Source of the DNA: Desulfobacter curvatus DSM 3379
Lineage (GTDB): Bacteria; Desulfobacterota; Desulfobacteria; Desulfobacterales; Desulfobacteraceae
Length of the DNA stretch: 64,000 nt
Direction of reading: 5' to 3'
Assembly: GCF_000373985.1 (NCBI RefSeq)
Contig: NZ_KB892900.1
Coordinates: 1-64,000 of the forward strand
A model generated the notes under the pieces. That model was not told where the DNA came from. It saw only the letters and a program-made list of their open reading frames with translations, and did no database searches. The translations under genes and the position numbers were made by a program. This document shows positions 9,619-21,600 of the stretch, in pieces (position 1 is the first letter of the stretch; every line of letters starts with the position of its first letter).

Positions 9619-9939
9619 ATGGAAATCCGCCTTGATCTGAGCCGCCATTGCATCCAGACGGCGGCCCGCCTGAAGCTGGAACACCTGATCCGGCAATGTC
9701 TGAAATCTCCGGATCAGGAAACAGAAGAGAAGATTGAGGCCTTGACCGGTTTTTTGTCAAAAAATGATTTCGGTGAATTGCGCAGGCGTATTGATCTGGC
9801 CCGTAAATTTTTAGAAAACGATCCTGCCTACCTTATGCCCCTTGACCTGCCCGATGATATGCTTAAACCTTTCTCCCGTCTGGTGCTTGGTCTTGATTTT
9901 TGCTTTCTATCCATGTCCTTGGACCCACGATCTACCTGA
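9619..9939 (+). CDS. Hypothetical protein
   Basis: A 106-residue cytoplasmic protein starting at ATG 9619, five bases after the NifU-like gene, and probably co-transcribed with it. It is mostly helical, with no cysteine cluster and no membrane segment. I do not recognise it. The same frame is open further upstream, inside the NifU gene, but the ATG chosen is the only sensible start. Its position suggests an accessory role in cluster assembly; this is inference only. Confidence 0.6.
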   Translation: MEIRLDLSRHCIQTAARLKLEHLIRQCLKSPDQETEEKIEALTGFLSKNDFGELRRRIDLARKFLENDPAYLMPLDLPDDMLKPFSRLVLGLDFCFLSMSLDPRST

Positions 9940-9980
9940 CCTCTTTTTTGTTTTTACTTGGAAGGGCGACCGCAAAAAAA

Positions 9981-10015
9981 GCGCGGGTCGTATTCGACCC
10001 GCGCCTGGCTTTTTT
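9981..10015. terminator. Bidirectional rho-independent terminator
   Basis: GCGCGGGTCG and CGACCCGCGC form a perfect stem with a short loop at 9981-10004. A run of Ts follows on the plus side and a run of As precedes it, which reads as Ts on the minus strand. It serves the plus-strand NifU unit and the minus-strand Cache gene. Confidence 0.9.
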
Positions 10016-10048
10016 TGTCAGTAAAACCTGGCCGCTTTTAACTGTGTT

Positions 10049-10435
10049 TTATTTCGTGTAGCCGCTTCCCACGATTAATCCGCCTTCGGTAGTCCGGACA
10101 TAAGTTTTTTTCTCTGCTCCGGCCCACTTATATTCCACCCATACCCCATCGGGCGTGGACTGGACAAGCGCGTCGTATACTGGCTTGAATTCGTCGGTGT
10201 TTAGGCTTTGCCCCTGCTTGCTGGGATGGACCACCATTGTTCCGCCTTTTTCCATGATGAACACATAAGGGTCGTAATCGCCCGGCTTGTAATCGGTAGG
10301 TGCTTTACCGCCGTCAATACCGGCTGCGATTCCGTCCACGTTTCCCTTGATTGCGCCTTCGTCCGCCGCCATAGCTACAGTAGACAGGCAGATTCCGATC
10401 ACCATTGCCAAACAAATCGTCAAAGCTTTTTTCAT
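10049..10435 (-). CDS. Small exported Cache-domain protein
   Basis: A 128-residue protein with a clear signal peptide (MKKALTICLAMVIGICLSTVAMA). The mature part looks like a single Cache sensor domain: YDPYVFIMEKGGTMVVHPS is typical of the ligand-binding strand pair, followed by WVEYKWAG and KTYVRTTEGGLIVGSGY. It lacks any transmembrane or signalling part, so it would be a free periplasmic small-ligand-binding protein, perhaps supplying a chemoreceptor. The same WVEY/W-K-YV pattern occurs in the chemoreceptor at 16023-18035. Confidence 0.78.
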   Translation of the reverse strand: MKKALTICLAMVIGICLSTVAMAADEGAIKGNVDGIAAGIDGGKAPTDYKPGDYDPYVFIMEKGGTMVVHPSKQGQSLNTDEFKPVYDALVQSTPDGVWVEYKWAGAEKKTYVRTTEGGLIVGSGYTK

Positions 10436-11007
10436 AACCGTTCCTTTTTCGTTAAAATTTTAAGAAAATTGTTGCTAACGATACAACTTTTGACAAAAAA
10501 AGCGCTTGTGCCCTTCTCCTTTCTTTCTTTTGCGGCCAGGTTGCGGCAAAGGATGGCGAAACCACCATTTGCCTCTTTAAGTCTAATTGGAACCAACGAA
10601 TTGGAACCAACAAAGAGCTGCTGTAAAGTGAATAGCCTTTGCTGCAGTGCTGTTAAGCACCGGGACTAACGTCTTTTCTGATTAGAATTTGAATATCGCC
10701 CAACATTTGAGTGATATTCAATGTAGGATTGCTGAAAAAAATTTATGCCTCATTACTGAGTACATTGGCTACAGATTCGTGTAACACAAGTCCCCGGTCT
10801 TAGTAAACCATTTTTTGGATTTTGTCATCAAGCCTGATTAGGTGCCTTACGCCCTGCATAAATCAGAATTTAGTATCAAATTCTTTCTTGCTATCCGGAC
10901 GGCAGTCAGGATATTCTTCAAATGTCTTAATTATATTTTGGGTTCAGCCTGTCTCAAAAATATTTAACCCAATTCAGATGTTCTCTTCGGAGAAAGAAGG
11001 GGTGTCC
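10436..11007. other. Long intergenic region with hairpins and a tandem repeat
   Basis: No gene is supported in this 570-bp stretch between divergent genes. It holds an imperfect 12-bp hairpin (10545-10573, GGCAAA/TTTGCC at the base), a two-copy tandem repeat at 10585-10611, a further inverted pair CTGCTGTAAAG/CTTTGCTGCAG (10619-10646), and a GTGCT/AGCAC hairpin just after. It presumably carries the promoters of the Cache gene and of the E1/PEP synthase operon. Confidence 0.5.
10585..10611. repeat. Two-copy tandem repeat, possible operator
   Basis: AATTGGAACCAAC occurs twice, one base apart. Each copy contains the inverted half-sites TTGG and CCAA separated by two bases, so this could be a paired operator. 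No regulator can be named. Confidence 0.5.
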
Positions 11008-11994
11008 ATGAAAGAAAAACAAATATCTGCAGACTTTCAAGTCCGTCTTTTCACCCACATGATTTTGATCCGAAAGTTCGAGGAAAAAATTGTGGCCTTG
11101 TGCCGGGAACAATACCAACTGCCGGGCATGCAGATTTTGGCCAACGGCCAGGAAGCGGTGGCCACGGGCGTCGTATCAGCCCTCGATTCGGAGGATATCA
11201 TTGTCAGCAATCACCGCAGCCACGGCCACCTGTTGGCCAGAGGCGCCGATTTAAATTCGTTGATGGCCGAAATCATGGCCAAAGCAGACGGTGTCAACCA
11301 CGGCAAGGCCGGCACCCTGCATCTATCCGTGCCTGAGATCAATGCCCTGATGACCTCCACTGTGGTTGGCGCAGGACCCCCTTTAGCCGTCGGAGCTGCT
11401 TTTGCCCAGCAATATCAAGGGCTGAACGGCGTGACCGTGGTGTTCTTCGGTGACGGCGCAGCGGCTGAAGGGAGCGTACACGAGGCAATGAATTTGTCCG
11501 GCATCTGGAAACTGCCGATTCTGTTTGTCTGTGAAAACAACGGGTGGGCCGGTGCTCAGCGGCCTGAGGAGCATTCCGCCGTATGTCAAATCCACAAGCG
11601 GGCCCAAGGATATGATATGCCCGGCCGGAGTGTGGACGGCAATGACGTGGAAGCGGTATACAATCTGAGCCTTGCATTGCTCGAACACTGCCGCTCAGGA
11701 AAGGGCCCGGCTTTTATGGAAACCCTGACCTACCGCATGCGCGGACATGGCGAACATGACCACCAGCATTATGTGAATCGGCAGGAGCTGGAAGTCTGGG
11801 CCCTCAAGTGCCCAATAATACGGTATCGCCAGGCGCTTCTCAATGCCGGTATTCTGGATAAAGCCCAAATTCAAAAGATCGAACAAGACACCGAAGCGCG
11901 GGTGGCAGCGGCTGTGGCCTTTGCAGATGCAGGCCCCTATCCTGAATCCGACACAGCCCTGACAGATGTATTCGTCCAGGCATTCAATAACTGA
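11008..11994 (+). CDS. Thiamine-dependent 2-oxo acid/acetoin dehydrogenase E1 alpha subunit
   Basis: 328 residues from ATG 11008, which follows AGAAGGGG; the upstream extension lacks a ribosome site. It shows the E1-alpha thiamine diphosphate motif GDGAAAEGSVHEAMN, with ENNGWA completing the NN site, and the E1 hallmarks SNHRSHGHLLARG and GHGEHD. It would decarboxylate pyruvate, acetoin or a related keto compound with the beta subunit encoded next. Closest in style to AcoA. No E2 (lipoyl acyltransferase) or E3 gene follows, so the acceptor must be encoded elsewhere or be different. First gene of a four-gene operon ending with PEP synthase. Confidence 0.85.
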   Translation: MKEKQISADFQVRLFTHMILIRKFEEKIVALCREQYQLPGMQILANGQEAVATGVVSALDSEDIIVSNHRSHGHLLARGADLNSLMAEIMAKADGVNHGKAGTLHLSVPEINALMTSTVVGAGPPLAVGAAFAQQYQGLNGVTVVFFGDGAAAEGSVHEAMNLSGIWKLPILFVCENNGWAGAQRPEEHSAVCQIHKRAQGYDMPGRSVDGNDVEAVYNLSLALLEHCRSGKGPAFMETLTYRMRGHGEHDHQHYVNRQELEVWALKCPIIRYRQALLNAGILDKAQIQKIEQDTEARVAAAVAFADAGPYPESDTALTDVFVQAFNN

Positions 11995-12007
11995 AAGGAG
12001 TTTTGCC

Positions 12008-12991
12008 ATGAGTCAGAAAACATTTGGAAATGCAATTAATGACGCACTCTCCACTGCCATGGACATGGATGACAACGTATTTATTGCCGGCGAGGGGGTG
12101 GGCGTCTCCATCCACCTTGACCCCAACATGCCGACCTACGGTCTTCTGGATAGATTCGGACGACGCCGGGTGAAAGACACACCGGTCAGTGAGGCCGCCA
12201 TTGCAGGGCTTGCTGTGGGCGCTTCCTGCATGGGGCTGCGGCCGGTTGTGGAGATTATGTTTTTCCCGTTCATGACCCTGGCCAGTGACATGCTGGTCAA
12301 CCACGCCGGGAAATTACGCTACATGAGCGGCGGAAAATCCAGCTTTCCTTTGACCGTGCGGGTCAAGGCCGGTGTCGGGTTTGGTGCCGGCAGTCAGCAC
12401 TCTCACAACCTGGAAGCGTGGATCGCCCACACCCCGGGCCTGAAAATCGTCTGGCCGGCAACTGCAGAGGATGCCAAAGGACTTCTTCTCAGTGCGATTT
12501 TTGATCCGGACCCGGTTATCGTGGTGGAAGATATGATGCTCTACCGGATGAAAGGAGCGTTTCCAGACACAGACGTCCGCACCCCCCTGGGCAAGGCCCG
12601 GGTGGCAGTACCAGGTACCGACTGCACTGTGATTGCCTATGGTAAGGCCCTTTATACCGCCATGAATGCGATTGAGCCCTTAACCGAGCAAGGCATCTCA
12701 TGTGAGGTAATTGACCTGCGGTCTCTGGTGCCTTTGGACAAAACCTGTATCCTGGAATCGGTCCGTAAGACGGGGCGACTGGTGGTGGTGCACGAGGCCA
12801 ACCGTTTTTGCGGTTTTGGCGCGGAATTGGCCGCCATGGTGGCCGAGGAGGCGTTCTACGATTTGAAAGGGCCGGTCAAACGCGTTGGTGCACCACAGAT
12901 CCCGGTGCCTGTAGCATCAAGCCTTGAAAAGGTCTTTATACCCGGTCCGGAGGATGTTGTCAGGGCGGTTCTGGAGACGATGAACAAGTAA
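12008..12991 (+). CDS. Thiamine-dependent dehydrogenase E1 beta subunit
   Basis: The 327-residue E1 beta subunit is of the transketolase C-terminal type (FGNAINDALSTAM, VSEAAIAGLAVGASCMGLRPV, GSQHSHNLEAW). It starts at ATG 12008 after GAAAGGAG, 13 bases past the alpha-subunit stop. Together with alpha it forms the alpha2beta2 E1 enzyme. The order alpha-beta-CBS-PEP synthase suggests that C2/C3 units are fed into gluconeogenesis; this is inference from context. Confidence 0.85.
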   Translation: MSQKTFGNAINDALSTAMDMDDNVFIAGEGVGVSIHLDPNMPTYGLLDRFGRRRVKDTPVSEAAIAGLAVGASCMGLRPVVEIMFFPFMTLASDMLVNHAGKLRYMSGGKSSFPLTVRVKAGVGFGAGSQHSHNLEAWIAHTPGLKIVWPATAEDAKGLLLSAIFDPDPVIVVEDMMLYRMKGAFPDTDVRTPLGKARVAVPGTDCTVIAYGKALYTAMNAIEPLTEQGISCEVIDLRSLVPLDKTCILESVRKTGRLVVVHEANRFCGFGAELAAMVAEEAFYDLKGPVKRVGAPQIPVPVASSLEKVFIPGPEDVVRAVLETMNK

Positions 12992-13014
12992 ACTATTATC
13001 CAGGGAGATAAAAA

Positions 13015-13467
13015 ATGAAAACAGCTAAAGACATCATGGAAAAAGAAGTCATCTCAATAACCCCGGAGACCGATATCTCCCAGGCCGTAGAACTTCTGTT
13101 AAACAACCACATTAATGGCGTGCCCGTAGTGGACGGGGAGGGCACGCTCAAAGGTATTCTGTGCCAGAGTGATCTTATTTTTCAACAGAAAACCATCTCT
13201 TTGCCGCCCATACTCACCTTTCTGGACGGCATTATTCCCTTGTCTTCATCCAAGAAATTAGAAAATGAAATGAAAAAAATAGCTGCCGGTACCGTGGCCC
13301 AGGCCATGGTGCCGGATCCTGTCACCGTAGCACCGGACACACCGGTCAGTGACATCGCAGCCATGATGGTTGAAAAACATTTTCACACCATTCCCGTGGT
13401 TCAGGACGGTAAAGTGCTGGGCATTGTGGGCAAGGAAGATGTGCTGAGGACATTGATCAAATCATAA
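13015..13467 (+). CDS. CBS-domain pair protein (AcuB-like)
   Basis: A 150-residue protein made of two CBS motifs (residues 1-60 and 90-150). Each has the typical NGVPVVD / HTIPVVQDGKVLGIVGKEDVLR strand-helix pattern that binds adenosine nucleotides. It starts behind GGGAGATAAAA, 23 bases after E1 beta. Similar stand-alone CBS proteins occur in acetoin-use operons (AcuB). A role as an energy-state sensor acting on E1 or PEP synthase is plausible from context. Confidence 0.85.
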   Translation: MKTAKDIMEKEVISITPETDISQAVELLLNNHINGVPVVDGEGTLKGILCQSDLIFQQKTISLPPILTFLDGIIPLSSSKKLENEMKKIAAGTVAQAMVPDPVTVAPDTPVSDIAAMMVEKHFHTIPVVQDGKVLGIVGKEDVLRTLIKS

Positions 13468-13489
13468 TCTGAAAAAAATCGGAGGAAAA

Positions 13490-15913
<2,424 letters not shown>

Positions 15914-15968
15914 AGATCCCTCTTTGCGATCTCGCCTCTATGCGTTGGATCGTTTTGGCGAACATAAA

Positions 15969-16013
15969 GAATCCGATTCCCGGCAACGTGGCTGGAAATC
16001 GGATTCTTTTTCA
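15969..16013. terminator. Rho-independent terminator of the pps operon
   Basis: GAATCCGATT (15969-15978) pairs with AATCGGATTC (15997-16006) and is followed by TTTTT. It also lies just beyond the stop of the minus-strand chemoreceptor gene, which it may serve too. Confidence 0.9.
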
Positions 16014-16022
16014 GGGAGGGTG

Positions 16023-18035
16023 TTACAAGCGGAACTTAGACAACATTGACTTTACTTCCTGGGCGAGTTGTCTGAAAGATCCGGAATTTTGGCCAATGGC
16101 TGAACTGATCTCCTCCATCTCAGACGCCACATTGTGGACCCCGGAAATCTGTTCTGCGATGTGTTCTGAAAATTCAGCGTTTTTTGATACGTTATCATTG
16201 ACTTCCTGCATCTTCGATGACGTACGGTTCATATTTTCCACAATTTCTCCGGTGGTTGCAGACTGCTCATCCACTGCCGCAGCAATGTCGGATACGATTT
16301 CATTCACATTTTGAATGATGCCGGAGATATCCTTTATTTTTGCAACGGTTTCTGAGGTGGCATGCTGAACTTTGCCAATTTGATTTTGGATTTCTTCGGT
16401 GGCTTCTGACGTTTGACCGGCCAAGGCTTTAATTTCGTTTGCCACAACAGAGAATCCCTTGCCTGCCTCTCCTGCCCTGGCTGCTTCGATTGTTGCATTC
16501 AAGGCCAGGAGGTTGGTCTGTTTGGATATGTCTTCTATGGTTTCGGTTACATTGTTAATTTCAAAAGCGGTTTTGCCGAGGGTGTCCACAAGATCTGACG
16601 CCTCACCGGCGTAGGTAACGGCCTTATCCGATATTGATCTTGCGGTTTCAGAGCGTTCTGCAATCTTATGTATTGTTCCTGACATTTGCTCTGTGGCCGA
16701 AGCCACTGAATTGATATTTTCCATAACGCTGTCGCTGGCCTCGGAGACCGTGGCAAGATTGGTGTTCATTTCATCCGCCGCCAGGGACAGAGAATCGGAA
16801 CTGCCGGTCATTTGGGTAGAATTCTGGGACATTTTTTGGGAAATACCGCCTAACTCTTCCGAGGACGATAACAGGTCCTCAATACTGTTTTGAAGTTGTT
16901 TAAAAATTGTTCCTATATTTTCGGTCATACGATTTAATGCTGTGGCCAACTGACCGGTTTCATCCCTTTGATTGATTTCCAGTTTCCCTGTAAAATCTCC
17001 TTGGGACATTTTTTCTGAAAATTCAACACCCTTGATAATGGGTTTTGTCAGCCTGTTGCTGAAAAACAGTACTAAAAAGATGATGATGGCCATGCTGACA
17101 CAAAAGGCTACGATGAGGACGTTTCTGATTTGATACAATAAACTGTACCGTTCCGCTTTATAAACACCTAGGGCAACAATCAGTTTTTTATCGGGAATAT
17201 TGTCGTATAAAAGTATTTTTGTACGCACCTTGCCGTCGGCATCCTTCCAGTCATACTCTAGTTTGCCTTTTTTCCCCTGAATCATGGCCTGGACAATATG
17301 CTGGCCGTCTTCACTTTTGACCTTGTAGACATTTTTGCCCTCAAGATAAGGATGGATGACCATATCTCCTTTATAATTAAATACATACGGGTATCCATCC
17401 TTGCCGACCTTCATGGCAAGAATGGCATCATGCATATCTTCGGATTTAATAAGCTGGGTAAATTCTGACTTGTAGGAAGATGCCCAGAGGATAAGGTCCA
17501 TGGGCTCAAAATAAGTTATGTAGCCAGCTTTTTTCCTTGGTTTGTCTTCATTTGGATTTTTCCAGTTGTATTCAAGATATCCCGACTTGGTTTCGTTTTT
17601 AAGCAAGGCTTCCACCTTAGGCCAGAATGAGGCTTTCGTGATATCCGCGCCTTCGGCTTTGGGGTGAATTGTTAGGATACCTTTACTGGAAACACCGGCA
17701 ACATATCCGGTGGCTCCAATTTTTTTGCTTAAAATTATTTCAGAGGTCTTTTGTTTAAGTTCTTCTTTAGAAATTTCGCCTTTTTCAAACTTTCCATAAA
17801 GATAGGAAACCACATCCTTATCTTTTTCCGTAATAGCCCTAAGATAATTTTTAATGGCGATATCCTCAAGGCCTCCCATACTTTCCTTAACGGCGGATAT
17901 GGTATTGGTGATTTGGCTGTCAAGCTCTGCTTTTACTTTGCTTTTAATGAAAAAATAGAGCCCGATGGAAAGGATGGAAACAATAAAAAAAACGGAACAT
18001 CCAAAAACAAGGAACATCTTTGTTCTGATTTTCAT
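16023..18035 (-). CDS. Methyl-accepting chemotaxis protein with double Cache sensor
   Basis: The 670-residue inner-membrane chemoreceptor has a first membrane helix (residues 7-29), a periplasmic sensor of two Cache_2-like units (GYVAGVSSKGILTIHP near 135-150, then YPYVFNYKGDMVIHP near 220-235), a second helix (about 305-327) and a HAMP linker. The cytoplasmic signalling rod carries the conserved tip QTNLLALNATIEAARAG. It senses small periplasmic ligands, often organic acids, and controls CheA. The C-terminus has no CheR-docking pentapeptide. The Cache units resemble the small exported Cache protein at 10049-10435. Confidence 0.93.
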   Translation of the reverse strand: MKIRTKMFLVFGCSVFFIVSILSIGLYFFIKSKVKAELDSQITNTISAVKESMGGLEDIAIKNYLRAITEKDKDVVSYLYGKFEKGEISKEELKQKTSEIILSKKIGATGYVAGVSSKGILTIHPKAEGADITKASFWPKVEALLKNETKSGYLEYNWKNPNEDKPRKKAGYITYFEPMDLILWASSYKSEFTQLIKSEDMHDAILAMKVGKDGYPYVFNYKGDMVIHPYLEGKNVYKVKSEDGQHIVQAMIQGKKGKLEYDWKDADGKVRTKILLYDNIPDKKLIVALGVYKAERYSLLYQIRNVLIVAFCVSMAIIIFLVLFFSNRLTKPIIKGVEFSEKMSQGDFTGKLEINQRDETGQLATALNRMTENIGTIFKQLQNSIEDLLSSSEELGGISQKMSQNSTQMTGSSDSLSLAADEMNTNLATVSEASDSVMENINSVASATEQMSGTIHKIAERSETARSISDKAVTYAGEASDLVDTLGKTAFEINNVTETIEDISKQTNLLALNATIEAARAGEAGKGFSVVANEIKALAGQTSEATEEIQNQIGKVQHATSETVAKIKDISGIIQNVNEIVSDIAAAVDEQSATTGEIVENMNRTSSKMQEVNDNVSKNAEFSEHIAEQISGVHNVASEMEEISSAIGQNSGSFRQLAQEVKSMLSKFRL

Positions 18036-18048
18036 GGCATTAATCCTA

Positions 18049-18108
18049 AATAACGGCTATAGGCCGACCTGGTTTATTAGCACCTAAGTTCAACCCACAA
18101 CAAACAAT
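18049..18108 (+). repeat. Dispersed repeat, copy E (partial)
   Basis: ATAACGGCTATAGGCCG begins this copy and AACCCACAACAAACAATGAAG ends its recognisable part, matching the first half of copy A (246-346). The distal near-palindrome is missing. It lies directly upstream of the chemoreceptor start. Confidence 0.5.
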
Positions 18109-18423
18109 GAAGTGAATTCAACAAGTTATCGTAACGTTTGTATAAGTAGAGAATATCCGACCGAATTGAAATCGGCTGATTTGTCCGGCTTTGCTGCTTG
18201 AAAAGAGTGCTTCGCTCAGCGATTGATTCCGGCAGGATAATCCCCGTATAAAAGCTTGACGAATAAAAATATGAATTTCGTAATTATTCTACCACGATAA
18301 AGGCGAACACATTCGTTGTCAATCTAATTTTTCCATTAGTATAATGATCCTGCTATGGATTGAGCTCTGGAAGTATAAGGCGTCTACGGGATTAACCCTG
18401 TGTCTGTGTGTGCAAAATAGGTC
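18109..18423. other. Intergenic region, no gene seen
   Basis: No open frame with a ribosome site is supported. The stretch separates the minus-strand chemoreceptor from the plus-strand pyruvate:ferredoxin oxidoreductase and should hold the chemoreceptor promoter. Confidence 0.4.
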
Positions 18424-18452
18424 TTGACCGGTTTTTTTAGTTGTGAGATATA
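18424..18452 (+). promoter_or_regulatory. Putative sigma-70 promoter of the pyruvate oxidoreductase gene
   Basis: TTGACC (18424-18429) is followed after 17 bases by GATATA, overlapping TATAGA. This is a reasonable -35/-10 pair and the only good one in the 600-bp upstream region. It would give a leader of about 180 bases. Confidence 0.45.
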
Positions 18453-18462
18453 GAACATGCTC

Positions 18463-18484
18463 AATAAGCAATTGATTGCTTATT
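18463..18484 (+). promoter_or_regulatory. Perfect hairpin or operator in the leader
   Basis: AATAAGCAA and TTGCTTATT form a perfect 9-bp inverted repeat around TTGA. It begins about ten bases after the putative -10 box. It could be a repressor site at the transcription start or an antiterminator element. Confidence 0.45.
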
Positions 18485-18505
18485 TATTAACTGGAAGCGA
18501 TTTAA

Positions 18506-18550
18506 AAATCGGTTTGCAGCATTTTCTACAAGCCGATTTTTTTTTATTTT
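18506..18550 (+). terminator. Terminator hairpin inside the leader of the pyruvate oxidoreductase gene
   Basis: AAATCGGTTT (18506-18515) pairs with AAGCCGATTT (18530-18539, one G-T pair) and is followed by about ten Ts. It stands 90 bases before the start codon and on the coding strand, so it looks like an attenuator rather than the end of an upstream gene; no plus-strand gene precedes it. Confidence 0.65.
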
Positions 18551-18640
18551 TTTATTATTTTTTTTGTTATATTGTTCAATGGATTCTATATATTGGGACT
18601 AAATCTTATTTTGCTTTACCATTCAACGAGGTGAAAGATT

Positions 18641-21600
18641 ATGAAAAAAAGAATGCAGACCATTGACGGGAATACTGCGGCAACCCATGTGGCATACGCC
18701 ATGAGCGAGGTGGCGGCAATTTACCCGATCACACCTTCCAGCCCTCTGGGGGAAATTGCCGACTCCTGGGCATCACAGGGAAGAAAAAATATTTTCGGAC
18801 AGATTCTGGACATCAAGCAGATGCAGTCCGAGGCCGGTGCTGCCGGTGCTGTCCACGGCTCCCTTTCCGCAGGTGCTTTGACCTCCACCTTTACAGCATC
18901 CCAGGGACTGTTGCTCAAGATACCCAATATGTATAAGATCGCAGGCGAACTGCTTCCTTGTGTTTTTCATGTAACCGCCCGCGCCATTTCCGCCCATGCC
19001 CTGTCCATCTTCGGAGACCATCAGGATGTTATGGCTGCCAGGCAGACCGGTTTTGCCATGTTGGCCTCCAACTCTGTCCAGGAAGCCCAGGATTTAGCCC
19101 TTGTGGCGCATCTTGCAACCATGGACGCCCGGGTTCCTTTCCTTCATTTCTTCGATGGGTTCAGGACCTCCCATGAAATTCAGAAAATTGAAATGATTGA
19201 ATACGAGGACATGGCCTCCCTGTTTAACTATGACGCTTACTGGGCATTCAAGGCCAGGGCCATGAACCCTGAACACCCCGACACCCGTGGCTCCGCCCAG
19301 AATCCGGATATCTATTTCCAGGGCCGGGAAGCAACGAACTCTTTCTACCTTAAAGTACCTGCCATTGTTAAACACTATATGAAAAAGGTCGGTGAGCTTA
19401 CCGGTCGCCGTTATCAGCCCTTTGATTATGTGGGTGATCCTGAAGCGGACCGCGTTGTTGTGGCCATGGGTTCCAGTTGTGAAGCCATTGAAGAGACCAT
19501 AGATAAGCTTAATGCCATGGGCGAACGCTTAGGGTTGATAAAAGTGCGTTTGTACAGACCTTTTGACATCGAAGAATTTTTGCGCACCGTCCCGGCTTCC
19601 GTGGAAACCCTGACCGTGATTGACAGGACCAAGGAGCCCGGCGCCCTTGGCGAACCCTTGTACCAGGATGTCTGCACCGCCTTTATGGAACATGGGGAAG
19701 GTCCCCGGATCATCGGCGGCCGTTATGGTTTATCCTCAAAGGAATTCAACCCCTCCATGGTCAAAGCCATATATGACAACATGAAGGCCTTGTCCCCGAA
19801 GAATCATTTCACCGTGGGCATCATTGACGACGTCACCCACACCTCTCTGGATGTTGAAAAAGGCTTTGATGCCGCGCCGGAAGGCACCGTTTCCGCCAAG
19901 TTCTGGGGCCTTGGGTCCGACGGAACCGTGGGCGCCAACCAGTCAGCCATCACAATCATCGGTGACAACACGGATAAATATGCCCAGGGGTATTTTGCCT
20001 ATGACTCCAAAAAATCCGGCGGGCTTACGGTTTCCCATCTGCGGTTCGGGGATGTGAAGATCAAAAGCACCTACATGATTGACTCTCCGGATTTCGTGGC
20101 CTGCCACAAGTCCAACTATGTGGAGATCTACGATGTACTTATGGGAATTAAGCCAGGCGGCACCTTTCTGCTCAACTCCGAATGGGGCACCATTGCGGAT
20201 CTGGAAAAACATATTCCGGGCCATGTTCGTCGTACCATCTATGAGAAAAAGCTGAACTTCTACAACATCGACGCCGTGAAAATTGCCGGTGAAATCGGTC
20301 TTGGCAACCGCATCAACATGATTATGCAGACCTGCTTTTTTAATCTGGCAAATATCCTTCCCGTTGATACTGCCATTGAATTGCTTAAAACCGATATTAA
20401 AAAGAAATTCGGCAAAAAGGGCGATGCCATCGTCAACATGAATATTGAGGCTGTTGACAAGACACTGGATAACCTGGTGAAAGTGGATGTGCCCGAATCC
20501 TGGAAAGACGCACAAGACCAGCCCAGAATCGAAGAGCCTGCCACACCCTTTGTGGACAATGTCATGCGCAAGATCAATGTCCAGGAAGGCGACGACCTCC
20601 CGGTATCCGCCTTTTCCGTGGATGGTGTATTTGAAGCAGGTACATCCCAGTATGAAAAACGCGGGGTGGCTATCAATGTACCTGAATGGATTGCCGACAA
20701 CTGCATCCAGTGCAACCAGTGTTCCTTTGTCTGCCCCCATGCCGCCATTATCCCCATTTTGGCAACAGATGATGAACTCAAAGGCGCCCCGGAATCCTTT
20801 GTCACTGTTGACGCCAAAGGCAAGGGCTTGGATCAGTTTAAATTCAGAATTCAGGTTAATACCCTTGACTGCCAGGGTTGCGGTAACTGCGCAGATATTT
20901 GCCCGGCCAAAACACCGGCCCTTGAAATGAAATCTCTTGCATCCCAGGTGGACGTGGAAAAAGAAAATCATAAATTTTCTTTGACTGTTCCATTCAAGAC
21001 AGATGTGATGAAGCGGGATACCCTCAAGGGCAGCCAGTTCTGGAAACCGCTGCTTGAATTCTCCGGTGCATGCTCAGGCTGTGGAGAAACACCATATGTA
21101 AAACTGATCACCCAGCTTTTCGGCGAGAGAATGACCGTTGCCAATGCCACGGGCTGCTCTTCCATATGGGGCGGATCTGCACCGTCCATGCCCTATTGCA
21201 CCAATGCAGACGGCCAGGGTCCTGCCTGGGCATCTTCCCTGTTTGAGGATGCTGCCGAATATGGTTATGGTATGTTGCTGGCCACAAAATCCAGACGTAA
21301 AACCCTGGCCGCAAAGATGGAAAAGGCCATTGAAGAGGGTGTTTCCGATGAGATTAAAGGGGCCATGGAAGGCTGGATCGCCGGAATGGACAACCTTGAA
21401 GCGTCCCAAAAATACGGTGGTGAACTTAAACAGCTGCTTAAAGATGCCTCCTCGGGTATTCTTAAAGAGATCTATGGCGAAAATGATCTGTTCGTGAAAA
21501 AATCCCATTGGGTTTTCGGCGGCGACGGTTGGGCTTATGATATCGGTTTCGGTGGATTGGATCATGTACTGGCATCCGGGGATGATATAAATATCCTGGT

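Noticed and set aside
10545..10573. Possible c-di-GMP (GEMM) riboswitch
   Set aside because: GGCAAA and a nearby GCCAGGTTGC recalled the motif, but the order of elements and the conserved core do not fit on either strand.
18457..18666. A 69-codon plus-strand frame before the pyruvate oxidoreductase gene
   Set aside because: It spans the leader hairpin and terminator and its Phe/Tyr-rich middle is simply the T-run. It overlaps the real gene start.
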